Shown: one piece after another, positions 1 to 6,121 of the stretch | Layout: the number at the start of each line of letters is the position of its first letter | Position numbering within the stretch: position 1 is the first letter of the stretch | Notes under the pieces: generated by a model | Databases searched by the model: none | What the model saw: only the letters and a program-made list of their open reading frames with translations | What the model was told of the DNA's origin: nothing | Position numbers and translations under genes: made by a program | Source: JBBSEZ01 sp038239195 | GTDB lineage: Bacteria > Planctomycetota > Planctomycetia > Gemmatales > Gemmataceae | Length of the DNA stretch: 6,609 bases | Direction: 5' to 3' | Assembly: GCA_038239195.1 (NCBI GenBank) | Contig: JBBSEZ010000510.1 | Location: 1-6,609 of the forward strand

Positions 1-105
1 CGCGGTCCCAAGAAAGCAACGCCCAAGCGACATTATGACCCCGAGCACCCACACGTCTCCGTCGCCAAGCTATTGCTCGCCCGAAAACTCAAGGAGAGCG
101 GCTAA
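1..105 (+). CDS. C-terminal end of a gene entering from the left, possibly a transposase
   Basis: Frame 1 is open from the first base to a TAA at 103-105, giving 34 residues that begin RGPKKATPKRHY and end LLLARKLKESG. The tail is strongly basic (many K and R) and contains HPHVSVAKLL. From memory this resembles the C-termini of DDE (IS4-like) transposases common in planctomycetes, which often end with a KHPHVSTARLL-like stretch. No catalytic residue lies in the window, so the family cannot be proved. The stop is six bases before the GTG of the next open frame and in the same frame, followed by a second in-frame stop (TGA, 109-111). If it is a transposase, the right end of its insertion sequence should lie shortly after 105, within or just before the next frame. 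It could instead be the end of an unrelated basic protein. Confidence 0.5.
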   Translation, partial: RGPKKATPKRHYDPEHPHVSVAKLLLARKLKESG

Positions 106-111
106 GATTGA

Positions 112-2595
112 GTGTTGGCAGACACCTTGGAAGGGCTGGTGTCGTCCTTGCCCGGCGCCCCCGTCCTCGGGAACCTTTCGGCCTCGCGCAACCCCACCAC
201 CCTCGGTGATGATGTCACGTTGGCGGTCGATCAGGTTACCGGGTTGGATAACACCACCGAGCACGGGGTGAGCTTCTACCGAGACGCGAACAGAGACGGC
301 CAGGTCTCTGATGACGAATACCTTGGCACGGATTGGAACACCCCGGAGGGCCCGAGCGGGCAGTATCAGGTCACGGCTTCGACGACCAACTGGCCCGTAG
401 GCCCGTCCAACATCCTCGTCTTCGCATTCAACTCCTCTGGGCCAGGCAGCATTGCCAAGGTCCTCTCGGTGTCCGTGCAGGCGAACCAACCGCCCGAAAT
501 CGGTTCGCTCTTGGCTCCTGCTGCGGTTACCAAGGGCAACTCGGTCACGCTCACCGCCCAGCAGGTAAGCGACGACGAGGCCGTGAGCGGGGTTTCCTTC
601 TACCTCGACAGCAACGGCAACGGCACGCTGGACGGCGGCGACCAGGTGCTGGGGACCGGGACGCAGAGCGGGGTCAACTGGGGCCTGACGGTCGGGACCG
701 GAAGTTGGCCGCTCGGGGCCAACCGCGTCTTCGCCCGCGCCATCGATAACCGCGGCGCGCAAGGTCCGGCCGTCGCCGCCAGCCTTGCCATCGGTAAGCG
801 GGCACCCGTCATCGGCGCTCTCGTAGCACCCGGGACTGTCGTCCAGGGAGACCGTTTTGCCCTCACAGCCAACAACGTCAGCGCGCCGGATGGGGCGGTG
901 ACCGGGGTGGCCTTCTTCCTCGATGCGAATTTCAACGGTGTTTTGGATGCGGGCGACACCGCACTGGGGGACGGGGCTCGGAATGGGAGCGCCTGGAGCT
1001 CGGCGGTGTCGGCGGTGGGATGGGCCCCAGGCGCCGTGCGACTATTTGCCCGCGCCAGCGACGACAGTTCACCGGCCGTTATCTCCAGCGGCACCACAAT
1101 CCTCACGGTGCTCCAGGCGAATGCCGCCCCCATCCTTGCACCCCTCGCGAATCAGACGGTCAGGATCGGTGGCAGCCTGACTTTCGTCGCCAACGCCATC
1201 GATTCGGACGCCGGCCAAGCACTGCGGTTCAGCCTCGCTCCGGGAGCGCCACAAGGCTCCGCAATCGACCCCGCAACCGGGGCCTTTTCCTGGACGCCCA
1301 CACAAAGCCAGGGCCCGTGGACCTACTCCTTCACGGTCCGCGTCACAGACAACGGCTCCCCCTCCCTGACCGCGGAGGCGACTTTTTCAGTTGATGTGAC
1401 GACAACCCCTGTGGCCCCCACCTGGCTTGCGGCGGTCACGGGTGCGCTGACGCACAGCGACGAGTCCTACGGGCAGTTCGTGACGGCGGCCTACCAGACG
1501 TACCTGGGCCGCCTGCCGGGCGGGGCGGAGCTGGGCGGCTGGGTGTCCGCCATGCGCGGCGGGCTCTCGGACGAGCGGCTGGAGGCGGGCTTCATCGGCT
1601 CCCCCGAGTACGTCGCCAACCACGGCGGCGCGGGCGCCGGCTGGGTCCGGGGCATGTACCGCGACCTGCTGGGCCGCGCCCCCTCCCAGGCCGAGGTCGA
1701 TGGCTGGGTCGCCGCCCTGAACGCCGGCGCGTCGCCGCAGCAGGTGGCCTACGGCTTCGCTGCCAGTTCCGAGCGGGAGCGCCAGCGCGTCACTGGCGAC
1801 TACCGGCAGTTCCTGGGCCGCGACCCCAGCCCCGCCGAGGTGGACGGCTGGGTGGGGGCCTTCGCGAGCGGCCTGGCCAGCAACGAGGACGTGGTCGCGG
1901 GCTTCGTCGGCTCCGACGAGTTCTTCCAGGCGCACGGCGGCAACGCCCAGTGGTTCGCGACCGGCTTCCAGGAGTTGTTCGGCCACCCGGCATCCCAGGC
2001 CAGCTCCCCCCCGACCTGGCTTGCGGCGGCCTCGGGTGCGCTGACCCACAGCGACGAGTCCTACGGGCAGTTCGTGACGGCGGCCTACCAGAAGTACCTG
2101 GGCCGCCTGCCGGGCGGGGCGGAGCTGAACGGCTGGGTGTCCGCCATGCGCGGCGGGCTCTCGGACGAGCGGCTGGAGGCGGGCTTCATCGGCTCGCCGG
2201 AGTACGTCGCCAGCCACGGTGGCGCGGGCGCCGGCTGGGTCCGGGGCATGTACCGCGACCTGCTGGGCCGCGCCCCCTCCCAGGCCGAGGTCGATGGCTG
2301 GGTCAACGCCCTGAACGGCGGCGTCACGCCGGCCCAGGTGGCCTACGGCTTCGCCGCCGGCCGCGAGCGGGAGGGCCAGCGCGTCACCGCGGACTACCTC
2401 CAGTTCCTGGGCCGCGCTCCCAGCCAGGCCGAGGTGGACGGCTGGGTGGGGGCTTTCGCGAGCGGCCTGGCCAGCAACGAGGACGTGGTCGCGGGCTTCG
2501 TCGGCTCCGACGAGTTCTTCCATAAGCACGGGGACAACCCGCAAGACTGGGAGAACCAGGTGCTACTCGCGCTGTTCGGGCCCGGCAACTTCTAG
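112..2595 (+). CDS. Ig-like repeat / DUF4214 protein, probably missing its N-terminus
   Basis: The frame encodes 827 residues of a probable extracellular or cell-surface protein. Three Ig-like repeats cover about residues 15-120, 124-230 and 232-335. Each has a (V/A)xF(Y/F)xDxNx(D/N)G strand-loop with an EF-hand-like loop: D58-N60-D62-G63-V65-E69, D166-N168-N170-G171-L173-D177 and D271-N273-N275-G276-L278-D282, likely binding calcium. A putative Ig/cadherin-like domain spans about 337-432 (AIDPATGAFSWTP). Residues 437-634 and 635-827 are two copies of one module, each with three helical DUF4214 units marked by LGR and GW(V) (about 452, 511 and 560 in copy 1) and a partial fourth. DUF4214 occurs in extracellular and S-layer-associated proteins; its role is unclear. 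The GTG at 112 is only the first possible start after TGA 109-111. There is no signal peptide, and the nearest purine-rich site (AAGGAG, 91-96) is 15 nt away. The first Ig repeat starts almost at once, so 5' truncation is likely. The end (FGPGNF) shows no sorting signal. Confidence 0.8.
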   Translation: MLADTLEGLVSSLPGAPVLGNLSASRNPTTLGDDVTLAVDQVTGLDNTTEHGVSFYRDANRDGQVSDDEYLGTDWNTPEGPSGQYQVTASTTNWPVGPSNILVFAFNSSGPGSIAKVLSVSVQANQPPEIGSLLAPAAVTKGNSVTLTAQQVSDDEAVSGVSFYLDSNGNGTLDGGDQVLGTGTQSGVNWGLTVGTGSWPLGANRVFARAIDNRGAQGPAVAASLAIGKRAPVIGALVAPGTVVQGDRFALTANNVSAPDGAVTGVAFFLDANFNGVLDAGDTALGDGARNGSAWSSAVSAVGWAPGAVRLFARASDDSSPAVISSGTTILTVLQANAAPILAPLANQTVRIGGSLTFVANAIDSDAGQALRFSLAPGAPQGSAIDPATGAFSWTPTQSQGPWTYSFTVRVTDNGSPSLTAEATFSVDVTTTPVAPTWLAAVTGALTHSDESYGQFVTAAYQTYLGRLPGGAELGGWVSAMRGGLSDERLEAGFIGSPEYVANHGGAGAGWVRGMYRDLLGRAPSQAEVDGWVAALNAGASPQQVAYGFAASSERERQRVTGDYRQFLGRDPSPAEVDGWVGAFASGLASNEDVVAGFVGSDEFFQAHGGNAQWFATGFQELFGHPASQASSPPTWLAAASGALTHSDESYGQFVTAAYQKYLGRLPGGAELNGWVSAMRGGLSDERLEAGFIGSPEYVASHGGAGAGWVRGMYRDLLGRAPSQAEVDGWVNALNGGVTPAQVAYGFAAGREREGQRVTADYLQFLGRAPSQAEVDGWVGAFASGLASNEDVVAGFVGSDEFFHKHGDNPQDWENQVLLALFGPGNF
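1420..2592 (+). repeat. Tandem duplication of a ~594-bp DUF4214 module
   Basis: Copy 1 begins at 1420 (TWLAA, residue 437) and copy 2 at 2014 (TWLAA, residue 635), an offset of exactly 594 bp or 198 codons. Long stretches are identical at the DNA level, for example from the GGCGCGGGCGCCGGCTGGGT at 1625 through the following unit start, and in the third unit (about 1837-1925 against 2431-2521). The stretch from residue 535 to 560 and the last 20 residues diverge more. Copy 2 gains one codon near its end (KHGDNPQDW against AHGGNAQW). The Ig repeats upstream are far more diverged from each other, so this duplication is younger or has been homogenised by recombination. Confidence 0.9.
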
Positions 2596-2918
2596 GACGG
2601 AGGAGCATCGCGGTCCCTCCAAGCCCAGCGCGACCGAGGCCCCGGTACTCAGATCGCGGAGTTGATGCCCGGGCCGGCGCCGGCGCCAGTTCGGCGCGAC
2701 GCACTTTCACGCGCTGCGCAAGGCGCCGGGGGGCCGGCGGGGGGTCGGGGTCACGTGGCCGGCGAGCGAGGGGGAAGCGGTTTGGGGGATTTTTCTGTGA
2801 GGAGGGAGGGTTGGCACGCGAGGGACACACTCGATAAGTTGAGGAAGACGGTGGATCGTTCGCCCATCCTCCCAGGAACTTCTCGAAGCTCGCTCTGGTG
2901 GTGCGGACATGGCAGTTG
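2596..2918. other. GC-rich intergenic stretch without a supported gene
   Basis: No open frame here has convincing codon use, a ribosome binding site or a recognisable product. The stretch holds a perfect 12-bp palindrome, GCCGGCGCCGGC (2673-2684), several G runs on the + strand (2728-2733, 2739-2744, 2747-2750, 2770-2774, 2784-2788) and a short T run (2790-2794) with no clear GC stem just before it. I see no convincing terminator for the upstream gene and no clear promoter. Confidence 0.6.
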
Positions 2919-3031
2919 GGCGAGGGGAAGGTGGAACTGTCCCGTTGTAGGACGGCTCGGGAGAGCCGTCCTACAGGTCTGGACGGCTCGGGAGAGCCGT
3001 CCTACGGGAAACGAAGTCCTGCCCGCTCGCC
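2919..3031. repeat. REPIN/MITE-like palindromic element, copy 1
   Basis: The outer ends are imperfect inverted repeats: GGCGAGGGGAAGG (2919-2931) against CCTGCCCGCTCGCC (3018-3031). Inside lie two hairpins with the same stem. The first has GGACGGCTC (2950-2958) and GAGCCGTCC (2963-2971) around a GGGA loop, extended by TGTA/TACA to a perfect 13-bp stem (2946-2975). The second has GGACGGCTC (2981-2989) and GAGCCGTCC (2994-3002), also with a GGGA loop. The GGACGGCTC...GAGCCGTCC units are 9 nt apart. The core is followed by TACGGGAAACGAAGT (3003-3017), which recurs exactly in copy 2. A further 6-bp stem, CCCGCT/AGCGGG, sits at 3022-3041 across the right edge. The element ends 115 bp before the nucleoside hydrolase start. 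REPINs are paired inverted REP sequences moved by RAYT transposases; assigning this element to that class is inference. Confidence 0.75.
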
Positions 3032-3135
3032 TTCCAGCGGGACGATGCCCAAAGACACGGAAATCGTCCTATGACCTTCCCGTTCAATCTGCTTGGGAGT
3101 TAAGAGATAGGCCAAGGCCCCCACTCCCATCGCCC

Positions 3136-3139
3136 GGAG
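3136..3139 (+). promoter_or_regulatory. Shine-Dalgarno site of the nucleoside hydrolase gene
   Basis: GGAG lies 7 nt before the ATG at 3147 and supports that start over any internal ATG. No convincing -35/-10 pair was found between the palindromic element and this site; TTCAAT (3083-3088) with GATAGG (3106-3111) at 17-bp spacing is only a weak candidate. Confidence 0.55.
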
Positions 3140-3146
3140 CCCGAAC

Positions 3147-5123
3147 ATGCTCTCTCGCTCACGCTTCCTCGCCCTGACTGCCCTGATGCTCCTCCCGTCG
3201 CTCGTGCGCGCCGACCCGCCCCCGCCCGCAAAAGTGCCCATCCTCCTCGACACCGACCTCGGCACCGACGTCGATGACGCCTTCGCCCTCGCCCTCGCCC
3301 TCGCCAGCCCCGAGGTGGACCTGCAAGGCGTGACCACCGTCGGCAGCGACGCGGAGGACCGCGCCTGGATGGTCTGCCGCCTGCTCACCGCCGTCGGCCG
3401 TCGCGCCGTCCCCGTCGCCTGGGGCCGTGGCCCGCAGCCCGCTTCTCCCATCGACGGCCAGATCCAGTACCGGCGACACCCCGCCGTCATCTTCAACCGC
3501 ACCTCCCGGCCCGTGAAGGAGCCGGCGGTCGATTTCCTCTACGCCAGGCTCAAGGCCCAGCCGGGCAAGCTCACCCTCGTGGCCATCGGCCCGCTGACCA
3601 ACGTCGCCCGCCTGCTCACCAAACATCCCGACTGCAAGCCCTGGATCAAGCGCATCGTCCTCATGGGCGGGTCGGTGCGCGTCGGCTACCACGGCAAACC
3701 GCCCACGGTGGCGGAGTGGAACGTCAAGGCCGACGTCCCCGCCGCCCGCACCGTCTTCGCCTCCGGCGTTCCGCTCGTCGTCGCCCCCCTCGACGCGACC
3801 GCCACGCTGAAGCTGGAGGCGCCGTTGCGCAAGCGCCTCTTCGCCGCCTGCACGCCCCTCACCTTCCAGGTGCAAGCGCTCTACCAGCTCTGGGACAAGC
3901 CGACGCCCATTCTCTTCGACCCCGTCGCCGTGGCACTCGCCTTCAACGAGAGCTTCTGCACGATGGAGGCCCTCCACCTGCAAGTCGATGATCGCGGCCT
4001 GACGCGCGTCGGTAAGGGCAAGCCCAACGCCCGCGTCGCCACGGCCATCGAGGGGAAGCGGTTCCTCGAATGGTACGTCGATCGCGTGGCGGCCGGCAAG
4101 GCGGTGCTGCCGAAGGCGCCGGGCAATCTCTCCTCTCCGATCGCGCGCGGCGGGATGCCCAACCGCGTGCATTGCTTCGAGGACTTCGAGACGGACATAG
4201 AGAAGCGCTGGTGGATGAGCGGGAAACTGGAGACGGCCGACGTGCCTCCCGGCAGCCGGCGCGCCTGCCGCGGCGTGCTGACGCAGGACTTCGACGACCT
4301 ACAGGGCGACACGAAGACGATGTACGCCGCAGTCGTGTTCAACCCCGTGCCGGGCCCGCCAATGGGGAAGAACACCCGGCTGAGCTTTCGCTATCGCCTC
4401 GAAGGGGCCGACGCGCTGCGCGTGCAGATCTACAGCCTGACGAACGGCTATCACCGCTACCTCTCCCTGACGAAGTTGCCGCAGGGCAAGTGGGCATCGG
4501 CCACGGTGGACATGACGGCCGTACGGCGACCCGACGGCACCGGGGGGCCCCTCTCGGAGAACGAGCGGATCGACGACGTCCAGTTCTACGTCGATCCGCG
4601 CGCCGAATTGCTCATCGACGACGTCGTCCTCTACGACGCCGCCGTACCCGGCGAGAAACGGCCCTTCCCGAAGAACGTCCACTTCACGGGCACGTTCGAC
4701 ACGGGCAAGCAGGGCAAGGAGTGGCCGGGGGCATTTGAGATCGTGGAAAAGAAGGGCCATTCGTGGAAGGCCGCGCGGTCGGTGCCGAACAAGGAGCTCG
4801 GCGCGCCGTGGGTGCGCCTGCACCTGCGCGGCGAACGGCCTCTGGGAAAGCAGACTCGGCTCTTTTTCCGCTACCGCCTGTCCGGCGCGACGACGATGCG
4901 CGCGGTGCTGGTGAATCGCACGGCCAAGACCACGCACGTCGTCGAGCTGAAAGGCATGAAGGCGGGTGAGTGGGCGGAGGCGACGGCGGACTTCGCGGCC
5001 GATTCCCGGCCCGCCAAGTCGCGCGCGGGCGACCGGGTGGACGAGGTTCACTTTCTGCTGCCGAAGGGGGCCGAGTTGCTGCTGGACGACGTGTTGCTGT
5101 ACGAGCCGGGGGAGAAGGACTGA
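3147..5123 (+). CDS. Secreted nucleoside-hydrolase-family protein with two C-terminal beta-sandwich modules
   Basis: The 658-residue protein starts with a signal peptide: LSRSR, hydrophobic FLALTALMLLPSLV, probable cleavage after VRA (A22). Residues 30 to about 330 match the inosine-uridine nucleoside hydrolase family, which cleaves the N-glycosidic bond of ribonucleosides: the calcium motif DTDLGTDVDD (35-44), GPLTN (148-152), MGG (173-175), AEWN (189-192) and the late calcium ligand in FDP (257-259). Family members usually have histidine before that aspartate (HDP; His241 in the Crithidia enzyme) and it helps catalysis; here it is F257, so activity or specificity may differ. Typical members are about 310-340 residues. 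The extra ~315 residues form two related modules, 344-500 and 513-658, sharing GKxTRLxFRYRL (407-418, 567-578), a GxWxxAT strand and AELLxDDVxLY, like carbohydrate-binding beta-sandwiches. They may anchor the enzyme to a polymer or surface (inference). A purine salvage role outside the cytoplasm is likely but unproven. No operon partner is visible. Confidence 0.85.
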   Translation: MLSRSRFLALTALMLLPSLVRADPPPPAKVPILLDTDLGTDVDDAFALALALASPEVDLQGVTTVGSDAEDRAWMVCRLLTAVGRRAVPVAWGRGPQPASPIDGQIQYRRHPAVIFNRTSRPVKEPAVDFLYARLKAQPGKLTLVAIGPLTNVARLLTKHPDCKPWIKRIVLMGGSVRVGYHGKPPTVAEWNVKADVPAARTVFASGVPLVVAPLDATATLKLEAPLRKRLFAACTPLTFQVQALYQLWDKPTPILFDPVAVALAFNESFCTMEALHLQVDDRGLTRVGKGKPNARVATAIEGKRFLEWYVDRVAAGKAVLPKAPGNLSSPIARGGMPNRVHCFEDFETDIEKRWWMSGKLETADVPPGSRRACRGVLTQDFDDLQGDTKTMYAAVVFNPVPGPPMGKNTRLSFRYRLEGADALRVQIYSLTNGYHRYLSLTKLPQGKWASATVDMTAVRRPDGTGGPLSENERIDDVQFYVDPRAELLIDDVVLYDAAVPGEKRPFPKNVHFTGTFDTGKQGKEWPGAFEIVEKKGHSWKAARSVPNKELGAPWVRLHLRGERPLGKQTRLFFRYRLSGATTMRAVLVNRTAKTTHVVELKGMKAGEWAEATADFAADSRPAKSRAGDRVDEVHFLLPKGAELLLDDVLLYEPGEKD

Positions 5124-5148
5124 CGCCGCCTCGACGAGGCCTTTGGCG
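5124..5148 (+). terminator. Possible terminator hairpin after the nucleoside hydrolase gene
   Basis: Immediately after the TGA, GCCTC (5128-5132) pairs with GAGGC (5136-5140) over a GAC loop. An outer CGCC (5124-5127) can pair with GGCG (5145-5148) across a CTTT bulge. There is no proper T tract, and the outer arm overlaps the edge of the following palindromic element, so termination may depend on that element instead. Confidence 0.3.
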
Positions 5149-5254
5149 AGCGGCAGGAAAAAGCCTCCCTGTAGGACGGCTCTCCTGAGCCGTCCATGCT
5201 CGAAGGACGGCTCAGGAGGGCCGTCCTACGGGAAACGAAGTGGTGCCGCTCGCC
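5145..5254. repeat. REPIN/MITE-like palindromic element, copy 2
   Basis: The ends are a perfect 11-bp inverted repeat: GGCGAGCGGCA (5145-5155) and TGCCGCTCGCC (5244-5254). The core again has two hairpins of the GGACGGCTC type: 5174-5182 with 5187-5195 (TCCT loop), and 5205-5213 with 5218-5226 (AGGA loop, one T-G wobble). They are 9 nt apart, as in copy 1. The two 25-nt halves 5171-5195 and 5205-5229 are reverse complements with one mismatch, so the core can fold as one long stem or as two small hairpins. TACGGGAAACGAAGT (5227-5241) follows, identical to copy 1. TTT flanks both sides (5142-5144, 5255-5257), a possible short target duplication. The element lies between two convergent genes, 21 bp after one stop and directly against the other, so it may also act as a two-way transcription terminator (inference). 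Confidence 0.8.
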
Positions 5255-5255
5255 T

Positions 5256-5981
5256 TTACAGCCGGCAGTGTTGCCGGGCTTCCATGTAGGTCGCTTCGAG
5301 ACCGACCGGCACGAAGAACGCCCCTCGCAGCGCCAGCGGCAGCGTCGGCAGCACTTGCCCGAGCACCAGGGCGGTCGGCCAGATGTCGAGTTGGCTCCCC
5401 TCGTCCCGCTGGGCCGGCCGGTAAGCGACGGCATAGAGGCTGGCATCCGGCGGCAGGGCGAACGCCTGGCCCTCGCCGAGCATGTCGAGCAACTCGCGAT
5501 GCAGGTTGCCGCCGCGGTTGGTGACGACGTCCACGACGAGGACGCCGACGCCTCGGTGGAGGCAGGCGACGCACTTCGCCGCAAACGCCCGGCGGGCGCC
5601 CGCCTCATCTTTGTTGGCCGGGCTGACCAGTTCGATCACCGCGACCAGGCGCCTGTCGCGGTGGAGGTCGAACACCTGAACCTCGATCTCGTCGGGAAAC
5701 GCGATCGCGACCGTCTGCGTTGCCGCGGGCGGTGCCCACGTTTGCACCGCGAGGCCCCCGGCCCCATTGCTGCTGCTGCCCTCACCCGAATCGACGTGGC
5801 GCTCGAACTCGGCGACGTCCGCCGAGACGAACGTCCCGACGTGAACCAGGGCCTCGGCGAGATAGCGCGGAGAGAGGGCCAGATTCAAGGCGTCCGCGAT
5901 CGCAAACGCCCAGCGGCCGTGGAAGCTCTCCCAACTGTGGGCCGGGAACACGGGCTCGTGAAAGTGGTCGAGCAAGGGCAT
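5256..5981 (-). CDS. DUF4058 family protein
   Basis: The 241-residue product resembles DUF4058 proteins, abundant in planctomycetes and cyanobacteria and of unknown function. Visible marks are a short N-terminus before HSWESFHGRWAFAIADALN (about 15-33), an LSPRY segment (36-40), the core strand VIELVSPANK (115-124) followed by a helix rich in A, R and K, and GVGVLVVDVV (144-153). The D/E-strand-ExxSPxNK arrangement recalls PD-(D/E)XK nuclease-like folds, but nuclease activity is not shown. The end, LPTLPLALRGAFFVPVGLEA, agrees with family C-termini as I remember them, so the protein appears complete at about the usual size. The ATG (5979-5981) is preceded by GGAGG (5993-5989) at 7 nt. The TAA (5258-5256) lies directly beside palindromic element copy 2. 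A Ser/Gly-rich linker (65-76) interrupts the middle. The gene converges on the nucleoside hydrolase and diverges from ilvD. Confidence 0.75.
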   Translation of the reverse strand: MPLLDHFHEPVFPAHSWESFHGRWAFAIADALNLALSPRYLAEALVHVGTFVSADVAEFERHVDSGEGSSSNGAGGLAVQTWAPPAATQTVAIAFPDEIEVQVFDLHRDRRLVAVIELVSPANKDEAGARRAFAAKCVACLHRGVGVLVVDVVTNRGGNLHRELLDMLGEGQAFALPPDASLYAVAYRPAQRDEGSQLDIWPTALVLGQVLPTLPLALRGAFFVPVGLEATYMEARQHCRL

Positions 5982-5988
5982 GCGTCAT

Positions 5989-6033
5989 CCTCCGGGTTGT
6001 GGGCATTATCGCACGGCCTCCCTCCCCCCACAA
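5989..6033 (-). promoter_or_regulatory. Promoter and ribosome binding site of the DUF4058 gene
   Basis: On the minus strand, TTGTGG (6033-6028) and GATAAT (6010-6005) are separated by 17 bp. The -10 differs from TATAAT by one base; the -35 keeps only TTG. A start near 5998 would give a leader of about 17 nt containing the strong GGAGG site (5993-5989), 7 nt from the ATG. The arrangement is sound by sigma70 rules, though planctomycete promoters are poorly characterised. Confidence 0.45.
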
Positions 6034-6044
6034 GCTCTCCCCGA

Positions 6045-6111
6045 TTGCCGCCCTCCGTCACTCCCCCTACAGTGACGAGGCCAACCCGCCCCGCGCCTTT
6101 CTCCAACGGAG
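6045..6111 (+). promoter_or_regulatory. Candidate ilvD promoter, operator-like inverted repeat and ribosome binding site
   Basis: TTGCCG (6045-6050) and TACAGT (6068-6073) are spaced 17 bp apart, each matching four of six consensus bases. A perfect inverted repeat, CGTCACT (6056-6062) and AGTGACG (6071-6077) with an 8-nt spacer, covers the spacer and the -10, which is where a repressor would sit. GGAG (6108-6111) is 10 nt before the ATG at 6122, a slightly long spacing. The predicted leader of about 42 nt is too short for a leader-peptide attenuator. Confidence 0.4.
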
Positions 6112-6121
6112 ACCACCCACC

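Noticed and set aside
1387..2544. A 385-codon open frame on the minus strand opposite the DUF4214 repeats
   Set aside because: It mirrors the GC-rich duplicated module, has repetitive Ala/Gly/Arg-rich composition and no recognisable domain. The plus strand clearly encodes the DUF4214 units.
2673..2684. Perfect 12-bp palindrome GCCGGCGCCGGC
   Set aside because: Such strings arise easily in GC-rich DNA. There is no second copy and no nearby promoter to give it a role.
2728..2809. Cluster of G runs that could form a G-quadruplex
   Set aside because: Only three runs of three or more G are close together (2728-2750). The fourth is about 20 nt away, so the usual four-run, short-loop pattern is not met.
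2946..3005. Repeated hairpins considered as a small CRISPR array
   Set aside because: There are only two units with a 9-nt spacer and strong internal symmetry, and the copy at 5171-5229 is similar. This fits a palindromic dispersed element, not repeats with 30-40 nt spacers.
2662..3177. A 171-codon plus-strand open frame across the intergenic region and the first palindromic element
   Set aside because: It has no ribosome binding site and low-complexity composition, crosses the hairpins and overlaps the signal peptide of the next gene.
3159..4172. A 337-codon open frame on the minus strand opposite the nucleoside hydrolase
   Set aside because: The composition is typical of an antisense shadow in high-GC DNA (G, A, R, D, H rich, no domain), while the plus strand carries the family motifs.
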